From IMG/VR virus record IMGVR_UViG_3300027985_001318, positions 124,001-188,000 of that record: DNA of 64,000 bases. One strand, written 5' to 3'. Source of the DNA: a virus. The notes beneath the pieces were generated by a model. That model did not search any database. It saw only the letters and a list, made by a program, of their open reading frames with translations, and was not told the DNA's origin. Each line of letters starts with the position of its first letter. Position 1 is the stretch's first letter. The translations under genes and the position numbers were made by a program. Shown here one piece after another: positions 16,712-26,477 of this stretch.

Positions 16712-18994
16712 ATGACAATGTTTCCTACCAACACCTATAACCAAAACTACTATCGGCAACAACCGTTGCAGGATACGTCGCCTTTGGTTAACGCCCCTGG
16801 ATTCCCGAACCTCGGACAGCAAACTAGCACTATCCAGGCAGCGATCGAACGGGTTGCTCGCCATTGGTTGCAGAGCAACCTCTGTGCCGGCAGTAGTGGT
16901 CCGCAACCTATGCTTAACCCGTTGCGGACTTACCTCTATAACCAGATGTCCAATAACAACTACAATAACCAGGACTGGGGTAGTTTTGTTAGTAGCGTAG
17001 GACAGGCTGTAGAACTGGCTTTGGCTGGAAACCAAAACCTGGAAAATGCCATCTCTACCATGGTCCAGGAAGTGGGTCGGTTCTTCATCGTCAGAGCTGT
17101 ACAGCGCGACCCCGCACTGCAAATGATGCTCAATCAGAACCAACGCCAAGAACTGGCCATGATCGAACAACAAGGTAATGTCCTGGCCCAGCGCATCTCT
17201 CAGTTCCAACAACAGCGGGCGCTGCAAAACCCCAATCTGGCAGTCCAGCAACAGCAACAAGTTTACCAGCAAGGTAGCTGGGGGCAGGGGATGGCTCCTG
17301 GGCAGTTCGCTTACGGGATGCAACCCCAACAACCTACGAACTTCCAGTTCGGAGCTCTTTCACCACAAACGGTAGTTGGAGCCGGACAGCAGGGCGCTTT
17401 TTACCAGCAGCCGGTAGTAGGCAACAAGGATATCCGCGTTAGCGGTAGTGGTTCTATCCAAAGCAGTGGTGCTACCCAGCCGATGGTTGCTTCGCAGCAA
17501 CAGATGAATCGGCCCGTAGCAGCTGGTAACCAACAGCAGCAACAGATCCAACAAACCAATGATGAATGGATGTCAGTTAAGTTCTCCCCGACAGGTGAAG
17601 TAAACGTAGTCGGAGCCAATGAGAGCCAGACCCAAACCTTCCAGTTCGATCAACACCCTCAACCGAACATCGACTACCAATACAACACCCAACAAGGCGT
17701 TGTACCAGCCGGACAGCAACCTACCCCACCGGTAGAAGTTATCCAGCCGGCGGTTCAGCAGGTACAAGAGATCTCCGCAGTTCAACAGCCCATGTCCGAA
17801 CAGCCGGCACCTCAGCCTTATATCGATCAACAAGCCCAGGAATCCAGCATTGGCAAGGAAGTAGCCAACGTATCCGATTTCCTTCACACACCTTTAATCT
17901 GTTATGCTACCCACCGTCAAGTGGGGGATAAAATCGTGGAGCTCTCAATGGACTACCGTAAAATCGAAACCAACTACAATCTTCTCCCGCCCGAAGAACG
18001 CGGAAAGCACATTCCTCTCTACCGAGAAGTCGTCACCGACGATGAGTATGAACTGGAACCTAGCGGCGTCGTCGACTTTACCAACCCGATTATCATCAAT
18101 GAACTGTTGACCAACGTCGGCTCCGACCAGGCTATCAATAGCCTCAAGTACCTGAAAGACATTTATGTCAAGGGCGCCGTTCTGGAATTCACTAACCTGA
18201 ATCCCATTCCGGTATTGCTGGTGGACCGCGAAGTTATTGCTACTAAGTGTAGCGGGTTGTTCGTAGGTACCCAAGAAACCGACGTGTCTCAGCTCAAGAA
18301 GCTGCTGGGTGTGGCTTTGAGCCATTCTCGAATCCTGTTCGAGGAACTCAACTACCGCGGCACTGAAGCCATTAACAAGATACTTACCGTTTCCATGGGC
18401 CTGAACGGCATGCGTATCGACAGCTTCTATGATGACTGGGATGATCTGGTGCGGATCTTGGCTGGTCGCGGTAAGCAGGTAATCGATGCTTTCACTGACC
18501 AACTGGGTTATATCGTCCATGCTGTAGCTTGTCTGGCTCCGAAGGAGATGGAGGAGTTTCTGTTGGACGTAACCTTCGATCAGATGTGTGGTACTGAGCT
18601 CAGTGGCATCCATCTGGACGATAACTCCGAAGTTGTCTTCGACACGCCTCAAGTTATCGGCAATCGTCGCAAGGCTTTGCGTTCCGATAAGACCCGCAAG
18701 GAAATCGTTGGTTCAGCCGTGGTATTGTTGGATATCGAATACAATGCCGTGATTTCTACCACTGAAGAAGACCTCTGTCTGTCCACTCCCGGCCAGACCG
18801 ATGTGGTCGTTCTGACCAAAGAGCTTTGCGAACCTCTCTACAACTACGTAACCGAGGTGTTTGGTCGAATGGCCAAGACGGCCGATAAGCTCCACTACAA
18901 TCGTGTAGTGGTATCGACCTACGAGGGTTGCCGGTTCGAAGTCATGCCTTCAGCTGTCGGCGAACAGGACGTATACTGCATGTATCGTTACTAA
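16712..18994 (+). CDS. Q-rich virion-block protein (760 aa)
   Basis: Three parts: residues 1-150 helical with Asn/Gln-rich start; 150-385 a low-complexity glutamine/proline/glycine linker (many QQQ runs); 385-760 an acidic globular domain rich in valine and aspartate. Starts five bases after the polymerase-type gene, in the same transcript, and ends at a terminator facing the portal gene. Long Q-rich linkers occur in structural and DNA-condensing phage proteins. No domain recognised in the C-terminal part. Confidence 0.55.
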   Translation: MTMFPTNTYNQNYYRQQPLQDTSPLVNAPGFPNLGQQTSTIQAAIERVARHWLQSNLCAGSSGPQPMLNPLRTYLYNQMSNNNYNNQDWGSFVSSVGQAVELALAGNQNLENAISTMVQEVGRFFIVRAVQRDPALQMMLNQNQRQELAMIEQQGNVLAQRISQFQQQRALQNPNLAVQQQQQVYQQGSWGQGMAPGQFAYGMQPQQPTNFQFGALSPQTVVGAGQQGAFYQQPVVGNKDIRVSGSGSIQSSGATQPMVASQQQMNRPVAAGNQQQQQIQQTNDEWMSVKFSPTGEVNVVGANESQTQTFQFDQHPQPNIDYQYNTQQGVVPAGQQPTPPVEVIQPAVQQVQEISAVQQPMSEQPAPQPYIDQQAQESSIGKEVANVSDFLHTPLICYATHRQVGDKIVELSMDYRKIETNYNLLPPEERGKHIPLYREVVTDDEYELEPSGVVDFTNPIIINELLTNVGSDQAINSLKYLKDIYVKGAVLEFTNLNPIPVLLVDREVIATKCSGLFVGTQETDVSQLKKLLGVALSHSRILFEELNYRGTEAINKILTVSMGLNGMRIDSFYDDWDDLVRILAGRGKQVIDAFTDQLGYIVHAVACLAPKEMEEFLLDVTFDQMCGTELSGIHLDDNSEVVFDTPQVIGNRRKALRSDKTRKEIVGSAVVLLDIEYNAVISTTEEDLCLSTPGQTDVVVLTKELCEPLYNYVTEVFGRMAKTADKLHYNRVVVSTYEGCRFEVMPSAVGEQDVYCMYRY

Positions 18995-19009
18995 CCAAGG
19001 CGTAAAAAA

Positions 19010-19036
19010 AGAGGAGGGCGAAAGCCCTCCTCTTTT
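19010..19036 (+). terminator. Bidirectional terminator between the Q-rich gene and portal gene
   Basis: GAGGAGGGC-GAAA-GCCCTCCTC hairpin with A7 before and T4 after. The preceding ACCAAGGCGTAAAAA is also found at the 7464 copy, so the repeat extends beyond the hairpin. Confidence 0.85.
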
Positions 19037-19040
19037 ATCG

Positions 19041-21785
19041 TTACTCTTCTTTTTCTTCAGTTTCAGGAGCTTCTTCTTCGGGTTTCTCGGCATCTTCTGC
19101 CGGTTCTTCCCCAGCTTCTTCTACTTCAGGCGTTTCTTCTTCCTCGAAATCACTCGAGAAATCATCATCGCCACCTTCACTATCGCTATTGTAGTTGTCA
19201 GTTTCACCATAATCGTCTGAAGAATTTTGTTCTTGTTCTTCTTCAGGGATGTTTTTGGTTATCTGATCATGCATAGCACGGACGGCTTTCTGGATAGCTA
19301 CCTGATGCGCTACGATATTGTCAAACGCAATGGAGCTGCCGTTATCACTGTTATCGGAAGGAATGATATCCTCCAGCTCCAACAGCATATTGTTCTTACG
19401 CAACCATTCGCGAATAGCGTAGGCCTTAACAGAAGCTATCAGGGCACCAATCCCACCTTCGACGACATCATCGCCAAGACCACGAAGAATGTCTTCGGTG
19501 AGGTAAGCAGGTAAGCCGATATCCAAGGCTTTACTGTAAGCTTCCAGAGCGGTCACTTGCGACTCGAACTTAGCAATGTCCGGAGCCGGCAAAGTGATCG
19601 TGTAATTGTAAATGATGTAGTTAAACAACATCCCCATAGTCGCAGATTCCCGATCTTCATCGGTAACCATAGTGTCGTCCATAGAGAGCATTTCCAGCAC
19701 ACGCTCTTTGGTCTTACCGTCCAATTTCTTAACAATCTCCGTGAGCTGATCAAAAATCATCTCAGTTAACTTACCTGAGTTGATAATGAACTTACGGATA
19801 TGGTCGTTAAGCATCCGGATAGTCTCTGTCTGATAGATGGTGACGCGTTTTGCCATCAGCAAATTACCAGTCAGAATACTTTGAGCAAAGTCTACTTGGC
19901 TAGCTCCGTCAATAATTTCCGGAGAGAGACTAAAACTCTGGAAGTGTTTACGACGCAGCGATTCCTCCAGTTCGATATCCGCTTCGGCGTTAGTAGCCTG
20001 CCGTTCTTCAGTCGTTACCTCAGTTTCCGGATAGTTGGGATTGCCGCTAACTGTCACTGAAGTATTGGCGTTCTGGACATAGTTCACCAACTGATATGGT
20101 TGAGAAGTAGTCAGAGGGAAACTAGTCGCTTTAGTACGAGCATATTCGTGAACAATATCCTCGACTTGCTTGGCCGGATTTTGATCACTGGGATCCAGCT
20201 GGATTTTCAGGTTAACGCCAGGAGTAGCTTTACGAACAGATGCCATGGTGTTGGCAAACATCAGCACGCTACGCATAGTAGTCAGTAGCTTTGACTTGTC
20301 GAGCAAACTCCGGCCGATACCATCGGCGTTGTAGTCGAAAGCAAAGTAAGTGACTTGTTCGGCTGGGATAAACAGGATCTGAGTACCCATATTGGCCAGT
20401 TGCCGAGAAAGCATGATCCGATAGAACTCGCTTTGTTTCTTGAGCTCAATCCGGGTCTTGTAGGTTCCGTTAAAGATCCGACTAGTCAAGTCTTCTTCGA
20501 CAATGGTGGTATAGGCATTCAAAATAGCCTGGGCATCTTGCTTGTCAGTCACGTCGTTACCGAACATCTGACGGTGTGCGGTATTGATCAGACCATGCAT
20601 GGCGCTGGAGCTGTTCGGGTTAGTAAGGCGAGTTTGCATCTCGCGATACTTATCACTACCCTTGGCGGTATGTAACGGGTTACCGAACTCATCTAGCAGA
20701 CCAAAATAACCTACGTGCTGATCTGGTGAGCCGGGGATATAAGCTGGGATCAGAGACTCGGTAGGCCAGCGCATCGGCAAGCCATGGCCTTTGGTTTTAC
20801 GGCTGTAAGCTTCTACAGGGGAGAGCTTCAATGCCACACCGCCAGAACGGGAACGATCGGCGTAAAGCTGTCGAATTATTTTGTTGCGTTCAGCAGCATT
20901 AAGGTTCTTAGCTGCCTCACCCCACGTCGCAGCCTTAACCTGCTCCGTAGCCAAACGCTGCATACCACGACCACGCATGTAAGCAGACTCCACACGCTCA
21001 CGACGCAGTCTGTCGATAACCACAGGTATTTTCACCGCATTGAAGTTATCGGTCACCAGTACTTTAGACGCCTTTTTGCCAAGCAAATAAGAGTCTTCGT
21101 TGCTAAGCGTTAATTTATCCCCAGCGGCGTTAGGATCGAAGTCTTCCAATGCGACAATAGAACCAGGCGTCTTAGTGGCATCGGTCTTTTTTTCCGAGGA
21201 AAAACTACCAGGACCAAGAATACCCAATGAACTACCAGCTGGGTCGCTGGAGTTGTAGAACTGCTGATACTCTTCCAAGTTAACCGAACCGCCGTGATTT
21301 ATAAGAGAATCCAAACCACTTTCCGGAATAACTACAAGAGTATATGCGCCATCTGTGAAAAGAGCAGATTCCAGAGCTTTGGGTAGCATGTCTTTAATAA
21401 CATACTCTTCAGTGAAAAACTTATCGAGAATATCTTTCACTGACATGAACTCTGAAGGCAGCTCATTGTTTACGAAACCAAATTTGACCTCATTTGAGAT
21501 CATATCCTGTGGCGATATGATCGATGAAACCAATACCTGTTTGGCGAGCTCGATGTCCGGAAGAATTTCTTCGGCCGTCATCGAATCGGTGACGCTTTCA
21601 GCCGTACGCTGAGAGGTTTTCTCTAGCGTCATTCGATGGGGAGATTCTACACCATTGCCGCCAACAATAGGAACACCGTGGATTGTGCGATGACTATTTA
21701 CTGCTTTAGTGATGAGCGGACCGAGTGTTGCGTCGTCGCGCAACAGAGGGATTAGATCCCCAGTATATTGTACGTCTTTACTCAT
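19041..21785 (-). CDS. Portal protein, jumbo-phage type (914 aa)
   Basis: A 914-residue minus-strand protein of the size and position of phiKZ gp129-like portals, which form the dodecameric DNA channel at the capsid vertex. Typical features: a conserved early helix with ILPDIELAKQVLVSSIISP (about 74-92), a long central alpha/beta body, and a C-terminal acidic tail (last ~75 residues almost wholly E, D, S, P). Start supported by AAGGAG; it is divergent from the 21807 gene with only 21 bases between starts. The acidic tail is a low-complexity extension and may bind basic partners. Portal identity rests on size, synteny and overall composition. Confidence 0.65.
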   Translation of the reverse strand: MSKDVQYTGDLIPLLRDDATLGPLITKAVNSHRTIHGVPIVGGNGVESPHRMTLEKTSQRTAESVTDSMTAEEILPDIELAKQVLVSSIISPQDMISNEVKFGFVNNELPSEFMSVKDILDKFFTEEYVIKDMLPKALESALFTDGAYTLVVIPESGLDSLINHGGSVNLEEYQQFYNSSDPAGSSLGILGPGSFSSEKKTDATKTPGSIVALEDFDPNAAGDKLTLSNEDSYLLGKKASKVLVTDNFNAVKIPVVIDRLRRERVESAYMRGRGMQRLATEQVKAATWGEAAKNLNAAERNKIIRQLYADRSRSGGVALKLSPVEAYSRKTKGHGLPMRWPTESLIPAYIPGSPDQHVGYFGLLDEFGNPLHTAKGSDKYREMQTRLTNPNSSSAMHGLINTAHRQMFGNDVTDKQDAQAILNAYTTIVEEDLTSRIFNGTYKTRIELKKQSEFYRIMLSRQLANMGTQILFIPAEQVTYFAFDYNADGIGRSLLDKSKLLTTMRSVLMFANTMASVRKATPGVNLKIQLDPSDQNPAKQVEDIVHEYARTKATSFPLTTSQPYQLVNYVQNANTSVTVSGNPNYPETEVTTEERQATNAEADIELEESLRRKHFQSFSLSPEIIDGASQVDFAQSILTGNLLMAKRVTIYQTETIRMLNDHIRKFIINSGKLTEMIFDQLTEIVKKLDGKTKERVLEMLSMDDTMVTDEDRESATMGMLFNYIIYNYTITLPAPDIAKFESQVTALEAYSKALDIGLPAYLTEDILRGLGDDVVEGGIGALIASVKAYAIREWLRKNNMLLELEDIIPSDNSDNGSSIAFDNIVAHQVAIQKAVRAMHDQITKNIPEEEQEQNSSDDYGETDNYNSDSEGGDDDFSSDFEEEETPEVEEAGEEPAEDAEKPEEEAPETEEKEE

Positions 21786-21806
21786 TTTAGCTCCTTGGAG
21801 ACAATT

Positions 21807-23978
21807 ATGTCCAGCGCCCTTTATCAGATATATCGGAAAGAAACGCTTCAGTTATTAAAGACAATGGTAATCAAGAGCGAAGCATCGGCTGATAAACTGA
21901 ATGCTGCCGTCAGCATCGCTGGCTATAATGTTAACCAGTTAGACCCCACCAGCTGGAAATACTACCTTAATCTAGCCGGCGAATACCACGAATCTGACGC
22001 TATACTGTACGTCAAATCTTTCGACACTTTGGAGACCATACCGTTTACCAAACAGTCGCTGGAGATACATCGGGCAACGGCTAAAGCATACGCGTATGGA
22101 ACGCCATACTATCAGACTTTGGTCGAAGAAAACCCATTGAAAGAAGAACTTATCTTGGGTATTCTTAACCCAGTTGATATCAATGTGGCTATCGCCGCCG
22201 CCGACCACACGATCCTTCGTTACGATGATAGTCTCTGCGAATCGCAAGAAGAGAACCTTATCCCGCAACTCCAGGAATGGATCAATAATTACTGGAGCAA
22301 CTACTGGAACCCAACATACGACATCTACCACGAACTGTATGTTTGCGGTAGAATCGCCGGGATGATCTCCAGACTACCCAATGTCGTACTTGGGATAAGA
22401 CTTAATAACTGCCATACCAGATTCGCACACAGCTACCATATCTGGACTTATCTGAATGGATTTGGTGAGCTGCGGCAGTATCGCGGTCTGTTGAACACCA
22501 CCCAAGCTCTCTGGCTCTATCGTAACATTCGCTACATCATTAATAACGCTGGTAAATCATCAACGTTCGACCTACTGATCCAGAACTTGCTTACAAAGCG
22601 CAATATTCCAGTATCGGCAATCTACGCAGAACATGACACTAGCGATATGCCAGGGGAGTTTTACCCGGCAGTAAAACTCATCTCCGAACCGATAAATTTC
22701 AAGGAGTTGCAAAACAGCACCAAACGAGTGGTTTCTGTACGTGATATCGTTGAAAGAGAGAGTCCGTTGGCTTTGCGAAACGCAGAACTCACAGAAGACG
22801 CTATCGAAGATGCTGAGTTTTACTACACAAGACATCGAGTTTCTCAGATGCCTACCAAGGTAATCGAGTCAAACGCAATCGATCGCTCTGAATCCGTACG
22901 CTATAAGTTCATCGAGGTATTGATGAACGAATGGGTTCATCTGGCTTACAACCGTCGTTATAACGTCATGTTGTCCATTCAGAACCCGGCTACTGGCGAC
23001 CTGATGACCATTTCCACTAAAGACGCTGTGTTGTTGTGGATCTGGTGCTTTAATCGAGTTAAAGGCATCAAGTTGGAGAACATCCCAATCTTCGAGGTTA
23101 AACGGGTTTTGCGATTGCTTACTCCGAGTAAAGAAGATGTTAGAAAGATGTTGCTAAACCGCTACGTACCAGATAACCTGCTCAATGCTTTTTATAAAGA
23201 CAGTCCGGCAGTCGGGATGGTAACGTCCACAGAGGCTTTCTATAACCTCTGTAGCGATATCCACGAAAACATGCTGTATCGTTACAGTCTGGCTACTAGA
23301 CAACGATTCCGTCAAAGTCGGGTTTATGCCGGGATGGTTTCCGATATTTTCTATGCCGACTATGGTATCGATCTCGGCTCGGAGCAGACTTTTGAAGAGT
23401 TCTTCAAAAGCAAAAACTACGATATCTTGGATATCGGCATCACCGATGCTTCTATTTTAGTTGAGGATATCTTCAACAAAGCTACAGGCCAGGACTTGGT
23501 AACTAAGTACACGCTGCGAGAGATACAAACAGCGTTGCTTAAACTGATGACACAGCTGAGTAGTTATACAGTACAGTATTTGCAAACTACTTCCAGTGAA
23601 GCCATTCTGCCGGTAGGATCGGCAGATCTGCGCTATGGCACTGTCGCTGTTTCCGAAAGCATTAAAAGCGAAGTGGCTATTCCAATAACCACTCCAATGA
23701 ATGGTTCTCCAGTAAAGGAATTTGCTGACGACGATGTCGCTTTGATGACTAAAGGAATGGGATGGGCTCTAGGTGCTCAGGAACAAGCACGTAATTTCCT
23801 GGATGTAAATCCGGCCCTTAAACAGAGCAAGAATGCTGTTTACAGGACCAGGATGCAAATACCGTCATTGCGTTTTAAAACCACCAGTAACGATAACATG
23901 AACCCACTGCCAGCTTTGGATGAGGTATTGATCCAAAACGTTCTCAGTGGGTTCACTACTACCCCACTGGAAGGCTAA
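21807..23978 (+). CDS. Large virion structural protein (723 aa)
   Basis: ATG 21807 has GGAG at seven bases; in-frame codons further upstream overlap the portal start and are rejected. The 723-residue protein is helical, tyrosine- and arginine-rich, with no signal peptide or catalytic motif. It is divergent from the portal gene and followed by a strong terminator. In phiKZ-like genomes the portal gene is flanked by large particle proteins, and I assign it there by synteny only. Confidence 0.55.
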   Translation: MSSALYQIYRKETLQLLKTMVIKSEASADKLNAAVSIAGYNVNQLDPTSWKYYLNLAGEYHESDAILYVKSFDTLETIPFTKQSLEIHRATAKAYAYGTPYYQTLVEENPLKEELILGILNPVDINVAIAAADHTILRYDDSLCESQEENLIPQLQEWINNYWSNYWNPTYDIYHELYVCGRIAGMISRLPNVVLGIRLNNCHTRFAHSYHIWTYLNGFGELRQYRGLLNTTQALWLYRNIRYIINNAGKSSTFDLLIQNLLTKRNIPVSAIYAEHDTSDMPGEFYPAVKLISEPINFKELQNSTKRVVSVRDIVERESPLALRNAELTEDAIEDAEFYYTRHRVSQMPTKVIESNAIDRSESVRYKFIEVLMNEWVHLAYNRRYNVMLSIQNPATGDLMTISTKDAVLLWIWCFNRVKGIKLENIPIFEVKRVLRLLTPSKEDVRKMLLNRYVPDNLLNAFYKDSPAVGMVTSTEAFYNLCSDIHENMLYRYSLATRQRFRQSRVYAGMVSDIFYADYGIDLGSEQTFEEFFKSKNYDILDIGITDASILVEDIFNKATGQDLVTKYTLREIQTALLKLMTQLSSYTVQYLQTTSSEAILPVGSADLRYGTVAVSESIKSEVAIPITTPMNGSPVKEFADDDVALMTKGMGWALGAQEQARNFLDVNPALKQSKNAVYRTRMQIPSLRFKTTSNDNMNPLPALDEVLIQNVLSGFTTTPLEG

Positions 23979-24007
23979 GAGGAGGGCGAAAGCCCTCTTC
24001 TTTTTTT
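23977..24007 (+). terminator. Rho-independent terminator
   Basis: AAGAGGAGGGC-GAAA-GCCCTCTTC followed by T8. Variant of the dispersed hairpin family. Confidence 0.85.
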
Positions 24008-24060
24008 GCGTAAAAAATAATTCTTAAACTATTTTATAGACGATTCAAGTGGTGCTTACC

Positions 24061-24165
24061 ATGGAAAAAGCAAAAGTAATTGACTTAAAAGCAGAACGAG
24101 CTAAACGTCGAGAAGCAGAGGCTCTAAAAGCTATCTTGGCCAGGGCTAATAAACAAAGGAGTTAA
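24061..24165 (+). CDS. Very small basic/acidic helical protein (34 aa)
   Basis: A 34-codon frame from ATG 24061 to TAA 24163-24165, one base before the next ATG, whose AAAGGAG site lies inside it. The product (MEKAKVIDLKAERAKRREAE… then ANKQRS) is a highly charged single helix. There is no good ribosome site, but a degenerate promoter-like TTTTATAGAC sits ~20-30 bases upstream. It could be a real leader peptide or chance. Confidence 0.4.
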   Translation: MEKAKVIDLKAERAKRREAEALKAILARANKQRS

Positions 24166-24166
24166 T

Positions 24167-24997
24167 ATGGCTGGTCGTGCCGCTCAGAAACTCCTGGATT
24201 TGATTAACTTCGATCACCCAGGTAAAAACTTTACCTTTGATAACATTAGTTTCTCTAACATTGGTACCAACACTAGTAGTGTCGAAAAAGATTCTGCAGT
24301 GAGAGTTGATGCAGTGCCAAATGTGGAATTCAGAAACAGTTTTTGGTTGTACTATAACCGTATCGATCTCGGGCTGTTGTTTTCGAAAGTTGAAGTGCAG
24401 ATATCCGATAAAAACCTTCCTACCGGGATTGTCGTAATACGTGACCTAGTGGATGAAATCAATAGCCGCTACGGGACTGATTTCGAAACAGAGGACTTCC
24501 AAAACGCTATAATTGATAACTCCTCTCTTCCTGTAGAGATTGTCATGCGTCCAGTACAGGACAGTCCGGCTTATCGCGGAGAATTCTCTCTCTGGCTTTA
24601 CAAAGATGTGCCGGAGCTTTCTGAGGTATTTATCTCAGCTGACCTTATTGGTTTCAATTACCCAGATAGCGACAGCTCTAAAGCGCAAGGATTACTTTAT
24701 AGCTATGGGCTCGATGGCTCTTACAAAACTAGCTATCTGAGAAACTTTGCTGCCGGTAACTCTAGCGAAGACGATACATTAGTCAGTATTCTTCGACATC
24801 GAACCGGACATGATTGGAAGGTGGATAGCGTAGCTAGCGATTTCACCTTAGGTGGTTCGGTGATTGCGTACAATGGCAAAGTGGCCGACTGTCCTTTACC
24901 GATAGCCAAAAATCTTTCTTTCACGAACGTGGTGGTATCGAACTTATCTTCGTTCTGCCTTAAAGTCTCAGGTCGTATAACGATCTGGTATAACTAA
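24167..24997 (+). CDS. Virion structural protein, paralogue of the 30324 gene (276 aa)
   Basis: Shares with the minus-strand protein at 30324 a C-terminal pattern: F-x-Y-P-x-x-D-S-x-K-A-Q followed by Y-S-x-x-L-D-G, then V-I-A-Y-N-G-x-V-A-D, and a final I-T-I-W-Y. The N-terminal halves also correspond in length. Such repeated particle proteins are typical of phiKZ-like genomes, where several copies build related parts of the virion. First full-length gene of a cluster continuing through thymidylate kinase. Confidence 0.65.
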   Translation: MAGRAAQKLLDLINFDHPGKNFTFDNISFSNIGTNTSSVEKDSAVRVDAVPNVEFRNSFWLYYNRIDLGLLFSKVEVQISDKNLPTGIVVIRDLVDEINSRYGTDFETEDFQNAIIDNSSLPVEIVMRPVQDSPAYRGEFSLWLYKDVPELSEVFISADLIGFNYPDSDSSKAQGLLYSYGLDGSYKTSYLRNFAAGNSSEDDTLVSILRHRTGHDWKVDSVASDFTLGGSVIAYNGKVADCPLPIAKNLSFTNVVVSNLSSFCLKVSGRITIWYN

Positions 24998-25012
24998 TCT
25001 AGGAGCAAGACC

Positions 25013-25879
25013 ATGGAATCCATTGTACGTACCCTTTGGGGTATTGGGCTGATGTCTGGCAAGTATCCCAACTTGCCAGTCGTTATCGAGGCGTTCACTA
25101 CCCTGAACGAAAAGTTCGATATTGCTACAAATCAAACGCTGGCTGCTGGTGAAATCCCCGGGGCTCGCTACTGGGGCATTGGCAACCAAGGCCATCGGGT
25201 AGAGATCGGAGCCAACGATATTCCGTTGACTTCACCGATCGAACATGATCCAACCCACGCCGCCCTGTACGGACATTTGCCGTTCGTTCTTCGCCCAGTG
25301 ATGAACGACATCCCTGCTGAAAAACGTGCCCTTTATGCCTTGCGTAAAGAAGTCATGATCGATCAGCAGAACTACTACGCTTATTATCTCAAGCGTCTGG
25401 ACTTCACCAACTCCCAGGTCAACTACTACAAGACCACTGTAGTAGATGGTGAGGAAACCACGGTTCCGTACGTACCGAACTCCAGTAACCTGAACCCCAT
25501 CAAACCCAGTATCTCAGCCACCTCGGTTACAACTACCAGTTCTTCCACGGTGTTTGCTTCCACTGAAGTGGAGATCAACTTCAACGCCACTGACGTCGAA
25601 GAGCTGATCAATGCCTGTAAGATCCTGTACGGCGACGAACGCTATGCGATCATCTCCGAGATCTGTATCTGCTCTGGCGTGGACCGCCAGCTCAGCGTAC
25701 ATACGGCCGGTAACAGCAGCATCATCTTCAACGAGGCTATCGCCGTTCAAGTCAACGCGTTCATCTCTGCCGACCACGACGTCTCCGGCACTAACCAGGG
25801 TTTCACTCGCACCATCGACCTTGGTGAGAACGAGCCTCTGATGACTGGCTCAAGTGAACTGATCGCCTCGGTGGTTTAA
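25013..25879 (+). CDS. Virion structural protein (288 aa)
   Basis: Soluble 288-residue protein. Residues 1-140 look globular; ~150-190 are a serine/threonine-rich linker (SATSVTTTSSSTVF); the rest is beta-rich. GGAG ribosome site. The stop overlaps the start of the resolvase gene (TAATG). It follows the paralogous particle protein, so a virion role is likely; the exact part is unknown. Confidence 0.55.
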   Translation: MESIVRTLWGIGLMSGKYPNLPVVIEAFTTLNEKFDIATNQTLAAGEIPGARYWGIGNQGHRVEIGANDIPLTSPIEHDPTHAALYGHLPFVLRPVMNDIPAEKRALYALRKEVMIDQQNYYAYYLKRLDFTNSQVNYYKTTVVDGEETTVPYVPNSSNLNPIKPSISATSVTTTSSSTVFASTEVEINFNATDVEELINACKILYGDERYAIISEICICSGVDRQLSVHTAGNSSIIFNEAIAVQVNAFISADHDVSGTNQGFTRTIDLGENEPLMTGSSELIASVV

Positions 25880-26454
25880 TGTTTGGGCCGGATACTATTT
25901 ACCGGATCGTTGCAATAGACCCAGGGAGCGATACCCTGGGTGTTGCAGTGCTGGACGTGGATTTGTCTACCAGAACGATAGCTATAGTCTATGGCTGTAC
26001 TATCTACGGTAGCAAACTGATTAGTGATCATAGCCCGGACACCATGTTCTACGGCGATAGATACGCTAGACTACACGCTCAGCGCGAATCCCTATTAGGC
26101 ATCCTTAACTTTTACCAACCACACGCTATCGTCCATGAGAGCCCGTTCATGAGAAAGTTCGCTGAAGCATACCGTGCGCTCAGCGAATGTATCCAAACGG
26201 CTATACGTAGCGCTGCTTTCGCTTACGACCCTACTCTTGTAATAGAGTACGTAGATCCACCTACTGCAAAAATTTCTGTTGGTGTGGACCGCCGAGCAAT
26301 AAAGAACGGCTCCAAAGATCTGGTGAAAAATGCAGTAATGGCCTTAGGTTTTCCAGTAGGCCCTGGAGTTAATCTCCAGTACTGGTCGGAGCACACTGTA
26401 GACGCATTAGCTGTTGGAGTGTGGAAGGCTAAACAGTTATTGGGTATGGTTTAA
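25879..26454 (+). CDS. RuvC-like Holliday-junction resolvase (191 aa)
   Basis: RNase H-fold nuclease expected to resolve branched DNA before packaging. The motif set is complete: AIDPGSDTLG with D14, VHESPF with E87, and EHTVDALAVG with H172 and D175; PPTAK (about 127-131) matches the usual basic loop. Length matches RuvC (~170-190). Translation is coupled to the upstream structural gene by a one-base overlap. A DNA-repair or packaging nuclease embedded between virion and dTTP genes is usual for phages. Confidence 0.8.
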   Translation: MFGPDTIYRIVAIDPGSDTLGVAVLDVDLSTRTIAIVYGCTIYGSKLISDHSPDTMFYGDRYARLHAQRESLLGILNFYQPHAIVHESPFMRKFAEAYRALSECIQTAIRSAAFAYDPTLVIEYVDPPTAKISVGVDRRAIKNGSKDLVKNAVMALGFPVGPGVNLQYWSEHTVDALAVGVWKAKQLLGMV

Positions 26455-26477
26455 ATAAAAACAAGGACTCTAAGGAA

